DNA of 64,000 bases from Prorocentrum cordatum (lineage: Eukaryota; Sar; Dinophyceae; Prorocentrales; Prorocentraceae), in assembly GCA_963575745.1 (NCBI GenBank), contig CAUYUJ010004002.1:501163-565162 (forward strand), in the 5' to 3' direction. This document shows, piece after piece, positions 1 to 10,649 of this stretch. A program made the position numbers and the translations under genes. The notes under the pieces are model-generated. The model saw only the letters and a program-made list of their open reading frames with translations, was not told the origin of the DNA and searched no databases. The first letter of the stretch is position 1, and the number at the start of each line of letters is the position of its first letter.

Positions 1-405
1 GCCAGGTAGGGTTTCGAACGCACAAAGCTCTTCTTGAGATGAGGTTCGCCACCCTCCACAGACGTAATACCACCCAACCCTTAACATGCAAACTAGAATG
101 TACCTCTTTCAGACGACTGACGGCAAGATCCGGGGCGGCATGCAGAGCGGCGTTGTCGCGCGAGCGTGCGCGGCGCCTGACCATGCCACAGCCGCAAGCT
201 CCAGGGGGCTGCAGAGAAACCGAGCTGGTTCCTCACCGCTGGATCCTGGCAAGAGCGGGGCAGGGGGAGCCGGTGAAGTGGATGGAGTCATACGGCAGGA
301 AGCCGTCGTACGAGAGTGGCACCCGCGCTCTGTGCTCACGGTGACCAGCTCGAGCCATAGAAAACACCACACCTGCAGCGGCCTCGCAATTTTAGAGGAA
401 GTGAA
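1..405. other. Unassigned GC-rich leader of the window
   Basis: I see no recognisable gene here. Short frames are open on both strands and overlap, which is what GC-rich non-coding DNA gives. No RNA gene or tandem repeat is visible. Confidence 0.5.
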
Positions 406-406
406 A

Positions 407-540
407 TCAACAGAACTTTCGGAGGTCCGGGCGGATTCCTTGTTCCCCCGCTGGCGCGCGGAACGAGCCAGGGGCGGCGCCGGAGGCGCCACTGAAGGGG
501 GCCCAAAGCCGACCAAAGAAATCCGCGTGAAATTTAAAGC
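407..540 (+). repeat. Short inverted-repeat element, family 1, copy A
   Basis: The left arm contains TTTCGGAGGTCCGGGCGG and the right arm ends in AAAGAAATCCGCGTG, its approximate reverse complement. Between them lies the family core (GAGCCAGGGGCGGCGCC and CCACTGAAGGGGGCC). The arms are diverged, so this is an old copy. The same core and arms recur at about 15.1, 25.2, 25.6, 26.4, 26.6, 41.5, 42.3 and 42.7 kb. Confidence 0.7.
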
Positions 541-597
541 ATTGACCTTGATCATGGGGTTTCCGCTTCGAACTTCTGCACAATGCTGGAACAATCA

Positions 598-745
598 ATA
601 ACGAATCGGTAGATCAGATCGAATCGAAATGTGCATCGGATCCGGCTGTATAGGCACGGAATCGGAATATCGAATCAGATCGGGCCGGCTGGAATCGACA
701 TCGAATCAGATCGATCGGATGTGCAGTGTCAAATTCTGAGGAATA
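598..745. repeat. GATCGAATC-rich dispersed repeat, copy 1
   Basis: The stretch is built from GATCGAATC, GAATCAGATCG and GGATCGGA words. Similar sequence recurs at 15,818-16,012 and 27,530-27,735. In those two copies the element ends in a shared CATAAGCGG. Function unknown. Confidence 0.55.
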
Positions 746-885
746 CTTAATGGCCGTGGGGCGCGCCAAGACTAAAAACATCCAAGCCTTGGGCGGCACG
801 GGGCTCGCTCGCCGGGAAGGTTCCCCCACATTGGCGGCTAGACGCTGAGGCCTGGCAACTGACTCTTGCTCCTCGTATTTCTCAA

Positions 886-1290
886 CATCGTCAGCTTCAT
901 CGTCACCATCAACATCATCATCATGATCATCACCATCATCATCATCAGCATTAGCATCATCAACGTCATCACCATCAGCATCAGCAAATTCATTATCATC
1001 AAAATCATAATCATCATCAGCCCCATCATCAGCAGCATCATCATAATCATCATCATCATAACAATATTCATCAGCATAATCATCACCACGAACATCACCA
1101 TCAATATCCCCACCATTATCACATCATTAGTAAAACCATCACCATCACCATCGCCATCACACTACTCATCCTCATCATCGCACATGCTCCTTATCCTCCT
1201 CATCCTCCTCATCATCAGCATCGACATCACCATAATCGCCATCACCACGATCACGTCATCAGTATCGTCATCATCATCACTCACCCTGAT
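886..1290. repeat. Imperfect ATC/CAT trinucleotide tract
   Basis: About 400 bases are dominated by CAT, ATC and CAC triplets with scattered point changes. All three plus-strand frames read as low-complexity Ile/His/Ser runs and the minus strand as Met/Val runs, so an open frame here is not evidence of a gene. Confidence 0.9.
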
Positions 1291-1694
1291 GCAACTGCCC
1301 AAGATCTCCTGATGCTGCGGCTGCTGCGGCCTCTACTGATGCAGGTACTGTCAAAGGTAGTGCTGCGAACATGCCTGCGACTGCATTGGCGACTTTGGTT
1401 ACGACATAGAATACGACTACCCCTGCGACTGCCACAACCACGTCGGACACTTCCGACTCCTACTGCGAACGCAGTCTGTGTTACTACGGCGGGGAAGGCG
1501 AGATGCAATATGGGGGAGGCGGGATACGAGACGATACTACACATGATAGGGATATAAGCGGCTCAAGGAATAACGAGAAAGGGGAGGGAGAGGGAACTGA
1601 AACCAGCAAACAAATGCCAACACCAACAACAATCATCGCACCATCCGAAGCTCAAGCTGTCCGGACTCGCCCACGAAAATACGAATGGTTCTGA
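1291..1694 (+). other. Possible decayed coding stretch, Thr/Ser-rich
   Basis: One plus-strand frame reads as a Thr/Ser-rich peptide (for example TTTPATATTTSDTSDSYCE), then a Gly-rich stretch, and stays open to a stop near 1,694. It is interrupted by a TAG near 1,410. Composition looks more protein-like than the flanks, but I recognise no family, start codon or partner. It may be an exon relic or chance. Confidence 0.15.
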
Positions 1695-2502
1695 CATGCA
1701 TGTGTTGCGAGTCGGTCATATCAACTCCATAACTTTACACAGGTTTTGGAAACGGGAGCAATCTTTCGAACAACCACAACTCGGCAACCCTGTTCAGGGA
1801 TGCTACAAACTCGGTGCTCCACTGCAGACGGAGCTGCCTTGAAGCAGAATGCACGCCCAGCTGGTGGAGCACGTGCATGGGGAACGAGACATGATCGAAG
1901 AAGGAAAACGCAGGGGGTAAGGATCGCGACAGGGGGGTGAGGATATGGTAAATGTTCGGCAGCAGGATCTAACACTATGTGCATGACCTTGAAGATCGCG
2001 ACCGCAAGCCATCTGACAGGCAGAATATAGGCTCACGGCGCCTGTCTCAACACAGCCCCGAGGCTCAATGAAAGTCGCTGGGAGCGCAGACCACCAAATG
2101 ACAAAAAATTCGTAGTTCGAGCAGACCGGCTGCTGTTCAAAAACCGACTATAAGAACAAGGTCAGGCGACATCATGAAGTGAGCGCGGTAAGACCAACAT
2201 CTTGAGGAATGGAAAAAAGGCTAATAGAAAACGGAACGGCGGGGGAGGAAGGAGGGAGGACGAGCAGCGAAGGCGAGGGAAGGCATGAACGAGGACAGAC
2301 ACGATGGTGAGAACTAGGGCAGCTGTCGCAAGTGGACTGGCAACCCGAATATAGCTTCCAGCATTTGCCTCGAGGCTTATCACGTCTCGGCGTCTTCAAA
2401 ACATGACCTGGGAAACGACGAGCATGGAAAAACGAACGTTCGGTATATTAAAACAAGACACGGTGGGTGCAATGAACGAATAGGGCAAGAGGTACACAGG
2501 AG
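1695..2502. other. Unassigned sequence
   Basis: I see no gene, RNA or clear tandem repeat. Only short overlapping frames occur on both strands. Confidence 0.5.
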
Positions 2503-3279
2503 GTGAGCCTAGGCGAACTCCCGCTCAGATGCTTCATGCTCGGGTGTCTCGAGAAGTCCGCGCGACTTGGAACCCCTTTGCCAGAATACTGGTCCTGCAC
2601 TACCGTAAATAGTGCACTACCACAAGTAGCACGCATCGAGGCTGAAGATGAATTCCCAAGCCTTGTGACCAATCCAATATCCGATCTAGGCCAACATCAG
2701 GATCATGAACCACGTCTTGCCATGCACCCAAAAGTCGCAGGCATAGTTGCGCCTCCTGGTGCCTCCCGCCCACAAGCGTCGACTACGGCGATCCTGCCAG
2801 CAGTGAGTCCCGTTGCAATTCCAGCGCCAAGTTTGGTCCCACTTGTTTCGAAACTGAACGAACAAAAAAACACCCAAGTCCAAGCCAACGTGGGATTCGA
2901 TCCCCACTCGACTGTTGATCGTGAATGGGAAATTGTGTTCACAAATGCCTCCGCTGCCAACGGTGATGCCGCCAAGGGTGCGGACGCCGATGTCGAATGG
3001 CTCCGGCACCGAAACATCACACGCACCCGTTCCCCGCGAACGCGAGGGCGCCCGCTGAAGGCCCCCAAGGCTGGATCTTCGCAGCGATGGAGAACTTGCA
3101 CGGCGGGCAATTGCTCTTCTAGGGCGTGGCCCGACGATGTGGATGGGGTTGGCGCGTCGAGTAGCCTGGCCTGGGCCAGAAGACAAAGAACGCGCAGCCT
3201 GGCCCGGCTTCAGGAACCAAACCAAGCCCAGCCAGAAACGCCTGCTTGCAACTGGGCTGTCGATCCTGCGCATGCGTAG
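2503..3279 (+). CDS. Unrecognised open frame of 258 codons
   Basis: The frame runs from an ATG to a TAG. Residues about 45-175 have balanced, protein-like composition (for example ARIEAEDEFPSLVTNP and EKNTQ-type polar stretches). The last ~80 residues are Arg/Pro/Ser-rich and look like GC-driven readthrough. I see no domain, signal peptide or membrane segment, and the minus strand is open across the same region for 201 codons. I do not recognise it. It could be a relic exon or chance; no neighbour supports a function. Confidence 0.15.
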   Translation: MSLGELPLRCFMLGCLEKSARLGTPLPEYWSCTTVNSALPQVARIEAEDEFPSLVTNPISDLGQHQDHEPRLAMHPKVAGIVAPPGASRPQASTTAILPAVSPVAIPAPSLVPLVSKLNEQKNTQVQANVGFDPHSTVDREWEIVFTNASAANGDAAKGADADVEWLRHRNITRTRSPRTRGRPLKAPKAGSSQRWRTCTAGNCSSRAWPDDVDGVGASSSLAWARRQRTRSLARLQEPNQAQPETPACNWAVDPAHA

Positions 3280-3960
3280 CAAACCGCGCACCTTGTCGAT
3301 CGCAGCGCCAGGGAGTGGCCACGCGAAGCTACGCGCGATTATGCCTGTCTTTAGCAGGCCCTCCCAACTTCAGTGTGCGAGCGAGCTGCGCACGCGTGCC
3401 ATCATCGAGTTCGACAACGTCAAAAGTTCTCTAGCTATCAGAAGATGGGACAGCGCGGGCATGGGCGGCCCAGGATCTGCGGCCTGCTTGAAAGCGCCGG
3501 TTCGGAATAATCGTAAGCCTGCATCATGTCCTCCTGCTCTTCGAAAATGCCCTCTTCGGCGAACGCGTCGCCGCCAAAAAAACGCCGCGGTAACATTGTG
3601 GGCGACCCCCCCGAACCCTTGGATATCAATGGTGGCACGGCCCTGTCCGCGCGCGCGAAATCTGGGGGCAGCCGTCTCGAACGTGCAATCCGAAAGCACG
3701 CTCAAATCTAGCCTTGCACAACTGTCCCCCGCTGCCACGGCTCGCGCATGCCTCGGGGGGTTCAGGTCGCGAAAGGGGGGTGTTCGAGCGGCGATGGAGG
3801 CGACATTCGCCTCTGCGGCGATGGTTCTTGGTGGGCCACCGCAAACGCCATGGGGGCCAATCTGAAGCGCGCCCCGACGCGTCGCGCGGCCTGCGCTCAG
3901 GGGCAAGACGCCGGCGTCGATGCATAGATTCTAGGGGCGCGCAAGCGCGGCGACGCGGAC
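3280..3960. other. Unassigned; small acidic frame on minus strand
   Basis: On the minus strand at 3,438-3,638 a 66-codon frame contains an acidic, protein-like run (AFAEEGIFEEQEDMMQAYDY). Neighbouring sequence continues in other frames, suggesting decay. I recognise no family. Confidence 0.15.
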
Positions 3961-3966
3961 GCCCTG

Positions 3967-4500
3967 CGCGCGGGCCGCGCGGCGCGCGCTGCTTGCGCCG
4001 TCGTCGCGCACGCGCGCGCGCGGAAACGCGCGACCCCAAATCGAAACGCCGCCCGCGCAGCGGAGTTCGCGAACGAAGCCTCGCTGGAACGCCGCGGGGG
4101 TGGGCGGGGCGCAAACGAGAGAGAGCAATCGGTTGAAGAGGGCGCGACAACGGAAAAAGGCTGGGGGAAAGGGGGAAGCAAACAGATAATGACGGGGTCA
4201 GAAAGGGATCAACCGGACGATGCCCAAACGCCCGCGGCGGGGGGGGAGAGGCGCGGGCCGCGCGGCGCGCGCTGCTCGATCCGTCGTCGCGCGCGCGCGC
4301 CGAAGCGCGCGACCCCAAATCGAAGCGCCGCCCGCGCAACGCCGCTCGTGAACGAGGCCTCGCTGGAACGCCGCGGGGGCGGGCTGGGAGCAAGAGAGAA
4401 GGAACGATCGGTTGAAGAGGGCGCGACATCTGAAAAAAGGCTGCGGGGGAGGAGGGGCAAGCAGGGAACGACGGGGTCAAAAGGGGAAAATCGGACGTTG
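3967..4500 (+). repeat. Direct tandem duplication, ~284-bp unit
   Basis: Unit 1 starts at 3,967 and unit 2 at 4,251, both with GCGCGGGCCGCGCGGCGCGC. They share collinear landmarks: GCGCGACCCCAAATCGAA, CTCGCTGGAACGCCGCGGG, CGGTTGAAGAGGGCGCGACA and GACGGGGTCA. The copies differ by scattered substitutions and small indels, so this is a moderately old two-copy duplication. Confidence 0.85.
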
Positions 4501-4597
4501 ACTAAACGCGCGCGAAGGGGGGAGGGGGGCGAGGGCTGCGTGGGAGACGGCTCGAGGGCGGACGTGCGGCCCGTTTTTCGCGGAGCACCGCGCCAAA

Positions 4598-5330
4598 TTG
4601 ACCCAGCCGGGCAGCGCCGGCAGCGGGCGCGCACCTCGGCGGGAGCGCTTCGGGCGGGCGCGGCCCTCAGCGGGCGCGGGGCGCCACCGCGCGCGGGCTG
4701 CAGCGAGCGCGGACTTCGCAGGAAGAAAATTCGACGGGCGAATGCGTCCGCAATCGCAGACTCCAGCGGGCGTGGATTTCAGTGGGCGCAGACTTCAGCG
4801 GGGTCGGAATCCAACGGGCGCAGACACTCCACGGGCGCCCACTTCTGCGGGCGCCGGGGTCGGCGGGCGCAGGCTTCAACGAGCGCAGGCCTTCAGGGGT
4901 CGCAGACTTCGTTCAGGTGGCAAGGAAATTATTTGACGCGCGCGCTGTCAGGCGCGGGCCCTCGCTGGCCGGCGGGCGCGGGCCCCCGTTGGCGCCGGCC
5001 CCCGCGGGCGCAGACTTCAGCGGGCGCAGCCGCTGGCGGGCGCAATCCCCGGCGGGCGCGCGCGCCGCCGGGCGCAGGGGCCAGCGCGCGCAGACATCAG
5101 CGGGCGTAAACTACAATGGGCGCGGACGTCAATGGACGCGGGCTCGACGAGTCCCAGACGCCGGCGGGCGCAGACATCAGCGGGGCAGACTCCGGCGGGC
5201 GAGGGCGCGAGCGGGCGGGGACTTCCGCGGGGGGGCATTTCAGCGATCGCAGACGTCGGCGGCGCAAACTTCCGATGGGCGCAGAGCGGAGCGCGCGCCG
5301 GGCCCGGCTGGCGGAGACTCAGGGGTCGGC
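4598..5330 (+). repeat. 15-bp minisatellite (GCGGGCGCAGACTTCA type)
   Basis: A word close to GCGGGCGCAGACTTCA recurs at roughly 15-16-base spacing, most regularly at 4,740-4,920 and 4,990-5,200. In one frame it gives five-residue periods such as ADFAG-RKFDG and GADFSG, which resemble pentapeptide repeats. Phase slips and stops break the frame, so the region is at best a decayed repeat gene and may be a pure minisatellite. Confidence 0.65.
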
Positions 5331-8300
5331 GCAGGAGGCGGGCCATTGCCCGACTTGACTGCACCATTTGGCTCGACTACGGGAGCGCGTCGCCCGTTCG
5401 AACTGACTGTCTGGGCGCGCGGCCCCTCCGCGCCTCGATTGCCCGAGCGCGCGGCGCTTCGGCCCCCTGACCGCCCAATCGCGCGAACGAGTTCCGCCTT
5501 GACTGCGCGGCTGCGCCACGAACGCCCGAATTGGCGCGCGCTGTCGGCGCTGGAGGGCCTGCCAGCCCCATGCGCCCGCGTCGAGTTTCGCGCGCAAGCC
5601 CAACTCGAACTCGTCGGCGCCATGACCAGCGGAGACGGAGCAAGCCACTGTCGGCGGCTGGGCCTCGGCCTCCACCGTTCGCAGCGGGGGCTTCACTCGC
5701 CGCCGCGCCCCGCGCTGGGGCCCCGGGCAACCCCGCCCCGAAGAGAGCGCCACTGGCCAACCTTCCCTATTGGTGGCGTCGGGAGAAGACCCGTTGATGG
5801 GCCATTTTGGACTGATCTGCTGCGACGCACTGGCTTCGCGGGGCTTTGGCTCAGAACGCGCCGACATGGTGCGCGAAGGCGCCGACGGCGCCCAGGAGCA
5901 GCTCAACGCGGCCCCGGGGGCGCCCGGAGTCGCCCCGATAACGTCCCAAGCGGGATTCACAATGCCAGATGTCGAACTCTAGACGGGCAGTGCGAATCGG
6001 CCCTGGCCGGCCACTCCTTCGATGGCCCGCGGCGCGGCCAACTCGGGGCGGCCGGCCCCCGAGAGGGCCGAGTCAGGCCAGATGAGACCACGACGGCCCG
6101 CGAGAGAAACCAACGGGACCTCCAACATGGCTCCGAAAGGCCCCCGAGAGACTCCAAGATGCACCTGCGCTCGCCGTCGTTGGCCACGATGTTCCACCAT
6201 ATTTTGGCATGCGCCTGGCCCCCCGACAGCTCGCGCGGGCGCCCTTCCATGGTGATATCTCATGGGGGCGCGAGATGTGTCTAGAACATCGGACAGCGCG
6301 TGGCCAATCTTGTGCTCGCTAGGGCAAGGGTAGCAGCGGCGGCGGGGGGGGGCCGCGGGGCGGGGGCGCGACACGGCGCCTTCTCTGCGTGCGCCTGCTA
6401 ATTCATCGGCCCAAGGCGATGGGTGGTCTTCCATGTTCCAATTTGGATACATGGCGTCACATTGGAGACAGCAGCGCAACCGACTCCCATCGGCATTCCA
6501 GCAAGCGGCCACATCCAGCGCAAAGCGGCGGATCAAGAGCAGAAGCGAACATGATGGACAGTATAATGGCTGGGTACAACAACGCAGAGGTGTTTGCAAG
6601 CAAACTGGGAGTGCGGTTGGGCAGAATAAATGAAAACGCGATCAGAGCAATGTATAATACAACAGAATGGCGACAACAAAATCGCGGCATGGAAGAGTGC
6701 ATCAGAATCTGCGCGCTATTCGCGCGCGCCCAGATGCCCCCCGCAAGATGGCGCGCGGCCGACAGCGGAGCATACTTGACATGATCGGCGCACGGGTCGC
6801 GCCAGCTCGCTGCCGACTCTAGATTACCGAAGGCGTCGCGGGAACGGCGCACCAAAACATCTCGCGTTTCCAAACGAGGGCCTCGGCTGACCCAGCGTCG
6901 CACGGATGGCGCGGCAACAGCGGGGGCAGCCCTCGCCGCAGCTGCGCAGGAAACGCTCGCGCGCGCCCGCCATCGCCAACGGGCGCGTGCATTGCGGGGC
7001 GCATTCCGCGAAATCCGCAGGGGGGCCTCCAGCTCCAGCAAGAGCAGCCAGCGACTGGCGTTGCTCGAGATTGCGCCGTCGCCAAATGGAGTTTCGCTTT
7101 CGCCGATCATCGCGACGTGGAACAGCAAGATGCCTTGCCGAGATCCAACTTCGGGCTCGACGTCGCAGGCGGCGCGAATCCGCGAGCGCGGATCACAAGC
7201 TCGCCTTAATCTCGCACCGCTTTCAGGTACTTCCTGGCATCTTCCCGAAAGGCACCCTTGCCCACTATTTCAAACGAGGCCTCTGCTGCGCCGTCGTCGA
7301 CGTCCACCGCTGCGCCCTCAAGTGCAAATGCGCCGGGGCCGCCGTCTTGAGTGGCGGGGCTGCGCGGCCGCCAATTCCCAGCGCTGTCCCGCTACTCATA
7401 GTAGGCAACCGCGGGCCTCTGCGACGCGCCCTCGGCGCCCATCCGCATCGGGGGACCTGCGTCAACCATCGCCCGGAAGCGGCGATGCATGGCTCCATCT
7501 TCGTCAACTGAAACCAAAAACTCCGAAAACAACTCTGCATCCGCGCCGCGCTCGGCCGCTTCCTGCCCCGACCCCTGCGGCGACATACCCCCGCCGCTGG
7601 AAAGAACTAGCAAAAACGTTAATGCAACGTGAAATCCGTGAACATCTGGAGTTCCACCAACTCCTGCAAGTTTCCGTCGCATACGCTGACGTTGACTTGG
7701 CCGCGATGGTTCGGCATGCGGGCCTGCTGGAATGGCGCGTCAACGCCGAGCGCCGCCCGGGCGCGCGCGGTTTCGGCCGCGGTGGCGGGCCAGCGCCCCC
7801 CTCGCAAGGCGCGCGCTCCAGGCGCCCCGCCAATTTTCAATCGATCGAATGTCGCGCCAGCAACGGCGCGCGCCGCGCGAATGGTTCGGGTCTGCGCGAA
7901 GGTCTTGGGGAACGCGGGGAGAGGCGCGTCCGCGGAGACCCGGCCGCGGGGCTCTCCTCTACGCCCTGCGCCCCAGCGAAGAACCCGTCGCGCTGTGCCG
8001 CGACGTCGACCGCCATCCACTGGCGCCGCCAACAGCTAGAGATAACCCCGCGCCGAGGACAGCCGCTTTCGTCGACTCGTCAACAGACAATTCGTCCTAG
8101 TCGAGAGTCAAGCGGTCATTCCACGCCGCGAAAAACAGATAATTTTCCACAACGCAAATTCGCCACTAACGCCCGTGCGAAACCGCGCACCAAAATCCGG
8201 CGCGCGCCTCCTGCGTCGCTGAACACGACAACCCTGGTCAAGAGCATGGGGTGCGCGTCGCGCAGTCGCGGGGCCAACGCGTGCCTATGCTTCGTTGGGG

Positions 8301-8560
8301 CAGTCGCTATTCAGCGCGGATCATCAGCTTCTGGCAGGCGTCTCGAGATGCAGAGCGCACCATCAATGGCACGCTGCGCCATCGCGCCGCGTCGCTGATC
8401 TTGAAGTCGCTGCTGGCAGCCAGCGCTATCTTGTTATGCGCGTCCGCGAGAACCGCCCCCCCGACGCGCGACTCCTTCGAGGTTCCCGCCGCCGGCCGCG
8501 ACGTTGCGAAGCTCGCGGCGGCGAGCGCGAAGACGAAGCCCGCCGCGAAGCCCAGCTAGC
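5331..8560. other. GC-rich unassigned tract
   Basis: Long frames are open on both strands at once (for example plus 6,992-8,398 against minus 6,457-7,128 and 7,619-8,032). They are Arg/Ala/Pro-rich and carry no recognisable domain. A less biased 131-codon frame at 6,389-6,784 has an ordinary-looking tail (AGYNNAEVFASKLGVRLGR) but I do not recognise it. No RNA gene is visible. Confidence 0.45.
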
Positions 8561-9126
8561 GTCGGAGAATGAGCGCCCGCTGGCCCTTGTCGGAGATGTT
8601 GCGCACCAGCGGATTGAACGCTCCTGCATCATGACCGCGCTGTCGCCGTCGAGGCGCTCCGCTTGGATGTCCGCGCCATCAGCGACGCTGGGCCGCAACC
8701 CCACTTTTGGGTGGTAGACATCCCCTCGCAAGGCTTCAGATATGCCTCCTGGCTGGTCTCAGGAACCTCGCTCACGTCTGCGGAGAAAGCGCCCGCAGTG
8801 AACGGCGCAGACCGATGACCTCAGACACGTCGTCAGCGCCTTCGCTGTCACGCAAATGTTTCGAACCACTACGTCACTACGGCCACGGATAACTGCAAGG
8901 GCTATGTGACCAAACGAACTGTGCCGCCGCGCTGCAGAACGCAATCACTGGTGCCCCACAATTTACATTACCCACACCACTCCGACTATCATTTTTGGGG
9001 GACGGCACTGTTGCCCGACCGGTTCGACAGTTCGACAGTTTACATCGCCCCCTTTGCAGCCTCCCGGACCGCTGTGCGGGCTCGGATCGCCGGGCATCCG
9101 GGCAACAAAAAAATGAGCCGCATCTG
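8561..9126. other. Unassigned sequence before the 9-kb satellite
   Basis: I see no gene or strong repeat. A short hairpin lies at the array edge near 9,127-9,146 (ATGCACCG, four-base loop CATC, CGGTGCAT). Confidence 0.5.
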
Positions 9127-10060
9127 ACATGCACCGCATCCGGTGCATGCACCGCATGTGGGGGACCTCCATGCGGGGCCGCGAAGCATGCGAAGGGCGC
9201 GCCAAAATGAACGCGGCGGGCGCACGAGCGCAAGCAATTCTGGCCGATGGGCGCGATGGGCGCGTGCGAGCGCTGGCATTTGGGCCTTCGATGGGGGGCG
9301 CGAAACGTGCGGCGGGTGCGGCAAAAATGGGTGCAGTGGGCGCGTGCAAGCGCTGGCACGTCGGCTTTCGGCGGAGCTCCCCAATGACACCACGAAACGT
9401 GTCGGGGGTGCGCCACCATTGGCGCGGTGACCGTAGGCGAACTCTGGCACCTGGGCACCTTCGGTGAAACGCCCCGTGAGGCTACCTCTTGTGTGGGACA
9501 TGTGCCAACATGGGCGCGACGGCCGCATGCGAACGCTGGCATTTGGGATTTGGGCCTTCGGTGGGGCTCCTCATGGGGCCATGGAACATGTGACGGTTGC
9601 CAAAAATGGGTGTGGTGGCCGCATGTGGACGCTGGCATGTGGCCTTCTGTGAAGCTCACCATGGCGCCACGACGCGTGTGAATGGTGTGCCAAAATGGGC
9701 ACGGTGGGAGCACGCGAGCGCTGGCATCTGGGCATTCAATGTAGTTCCCTACGGGGCCGCGAAACGTGTGAAGGGTGTGCCAAACATGGGAACGGTGGCC
9801 GCATGCGAGCGCCGGCGCCTGGGCTTTCGGTGAAGCCCACTATGGAGCCGCGAAGCGTGTGAAGGGTGTGCCACATTGGGCGCGGTGATCGCATGCGAGC
9901 GGTGGCATTGGGGCTGTTGGTGATGCTCCCGATGACGCCACGAAATGCATAACGGGCGCGCCAACATGGGCGCGGTGACCGCACGCGGCCGCTGGCATTT
10001 GGGCACTCTGTGGGGCTTCCCATGGGGCCACGAAACGTGTGAGGGGTGAATTGCGGGGGG
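9127..10060 (+). repeat. ~90-bp satellite array, plus orientation
   Basis: About ten degenerate units. Each carries CCACGAAACGTGTG, then GGTGTGCCAAAATGGG, a GCATGCGAGCG core, then TTGGGCCTTCGGTG and GGGGCC. The CCACGAA landmark falls near 9,574, 9,664, 9,753, 9,844, 9,933 and 10,025, giving 90-91 bases. The family recurs on the minus strand at 60.15-62.28 kb and on the plus strand from 63.53 kb. Frames open through the array are repeat artefacts until shown otherwise. Confidence 0.9.
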
Positions 10061-10074
10061 CGACGGAAAGGGGA

Positions 10075-10249
10075 AAAGTGGAGGAGGAAACGAAGAGAAA
10101 GAGGAAGAGGAGGAGGAGGATGACGAGGAGGCGGTGGTGGATGAGGAGCAGGAGGACGAAGAGGAGGAGGAGAAGGAGGAGCAGGAGGAGGAGGGGGACG
10201 ACGACGAGGTGGACGACGAGGGGGGGAGGATGAGGAGGAGGACTCGCGG
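10075..10249 (+). repeat. Purine-rich GAGGAGGA tract
   Basis: A near-continuous G/A run built from GAG, GGA and GACGAC. It lies between the satellite and the junction module. Asymmetric purine tracts like this can form triplex DNA in principle. Confidence 0.85.
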
Positions 10250-10306
10250 GAATCTCTTTTCAAAGCGTGGGCCCAACACCACAGGAAGGTTGGGAACACT
10301 GTAACC
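10250..10306 (+). repeat. Satellite junction module, copy 1
   Basis: Contains TCTTTTCAAAGCGTGGGCCC followed by AACACCACAGGAAGGTTGGG. A close reverse-complement copy lies at 60,037-60,085 and a more diverged plus-strand copy at 56,067-56,118. In all three cases it sits at the edge of a satellite array. Confidence 0.7.
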
Positions 10307-10489
10307 ATGTAGTACGTATAATGGTTGGCTTCGCCCTTGGCATGCTACATACGATTGGAAAATATGAAAACGTGGGTTGTTGCGTAGACCGAAAGCACGA
10401 TCTGAAACACAGGGCGTCTGACGGCCATGATCAAGCTGCTTCAAGCGCTCGAAACTACTTGGGGTGAGGGCTGGGATGGATGGGGTTGG

Positions 10490-10645
10490 AGCGGAAGGGT
10501 CGTGGCGAAGGGCAAAAGGTGAACGCGCCCGATATGGGTACGGAGCACATGGGCACGACGCTAACAATACATGTTGTCCAGGAGCAACAGCGGTCGCTGT
10601 TAGGCAAGCGACATTATGTCTGAAATGGACAACGTCCGCGGCGAC
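10490..10645 (+). repeat. Dispersed repeat pair, copy 1
   Basis: Shares ATGGGTACGGA, CAACAGCGGTCGCTGTTAGG, AAATGGACA and GGCGACACCAACAACG, in order, with 27,340-27,505. The intervening bases diverge. No coding potential is apparent. Confidence 0.7.
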
Positions 10646-10649
10646 ACCA

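Noticed and set aside
866-1312. Ile/His-rich 148-codon protein
   Set aside because: Direct translation of the ATC trinucleotide tract.
2885-2915. tRNA-like T-arm (GTGGGATTCGATCCCCAC)
   Set aside because: The stem needs an eight-base loop and no D-arm, anticodon arm or acceptor stem can be placed.
6992-8398. 468-codon plus-strand open frame
   Set aside because: Arg/Pro/Ala-rich, overlaps long frames on the minus strand, and no motif. Expected from GC-rich DNA with few stops.
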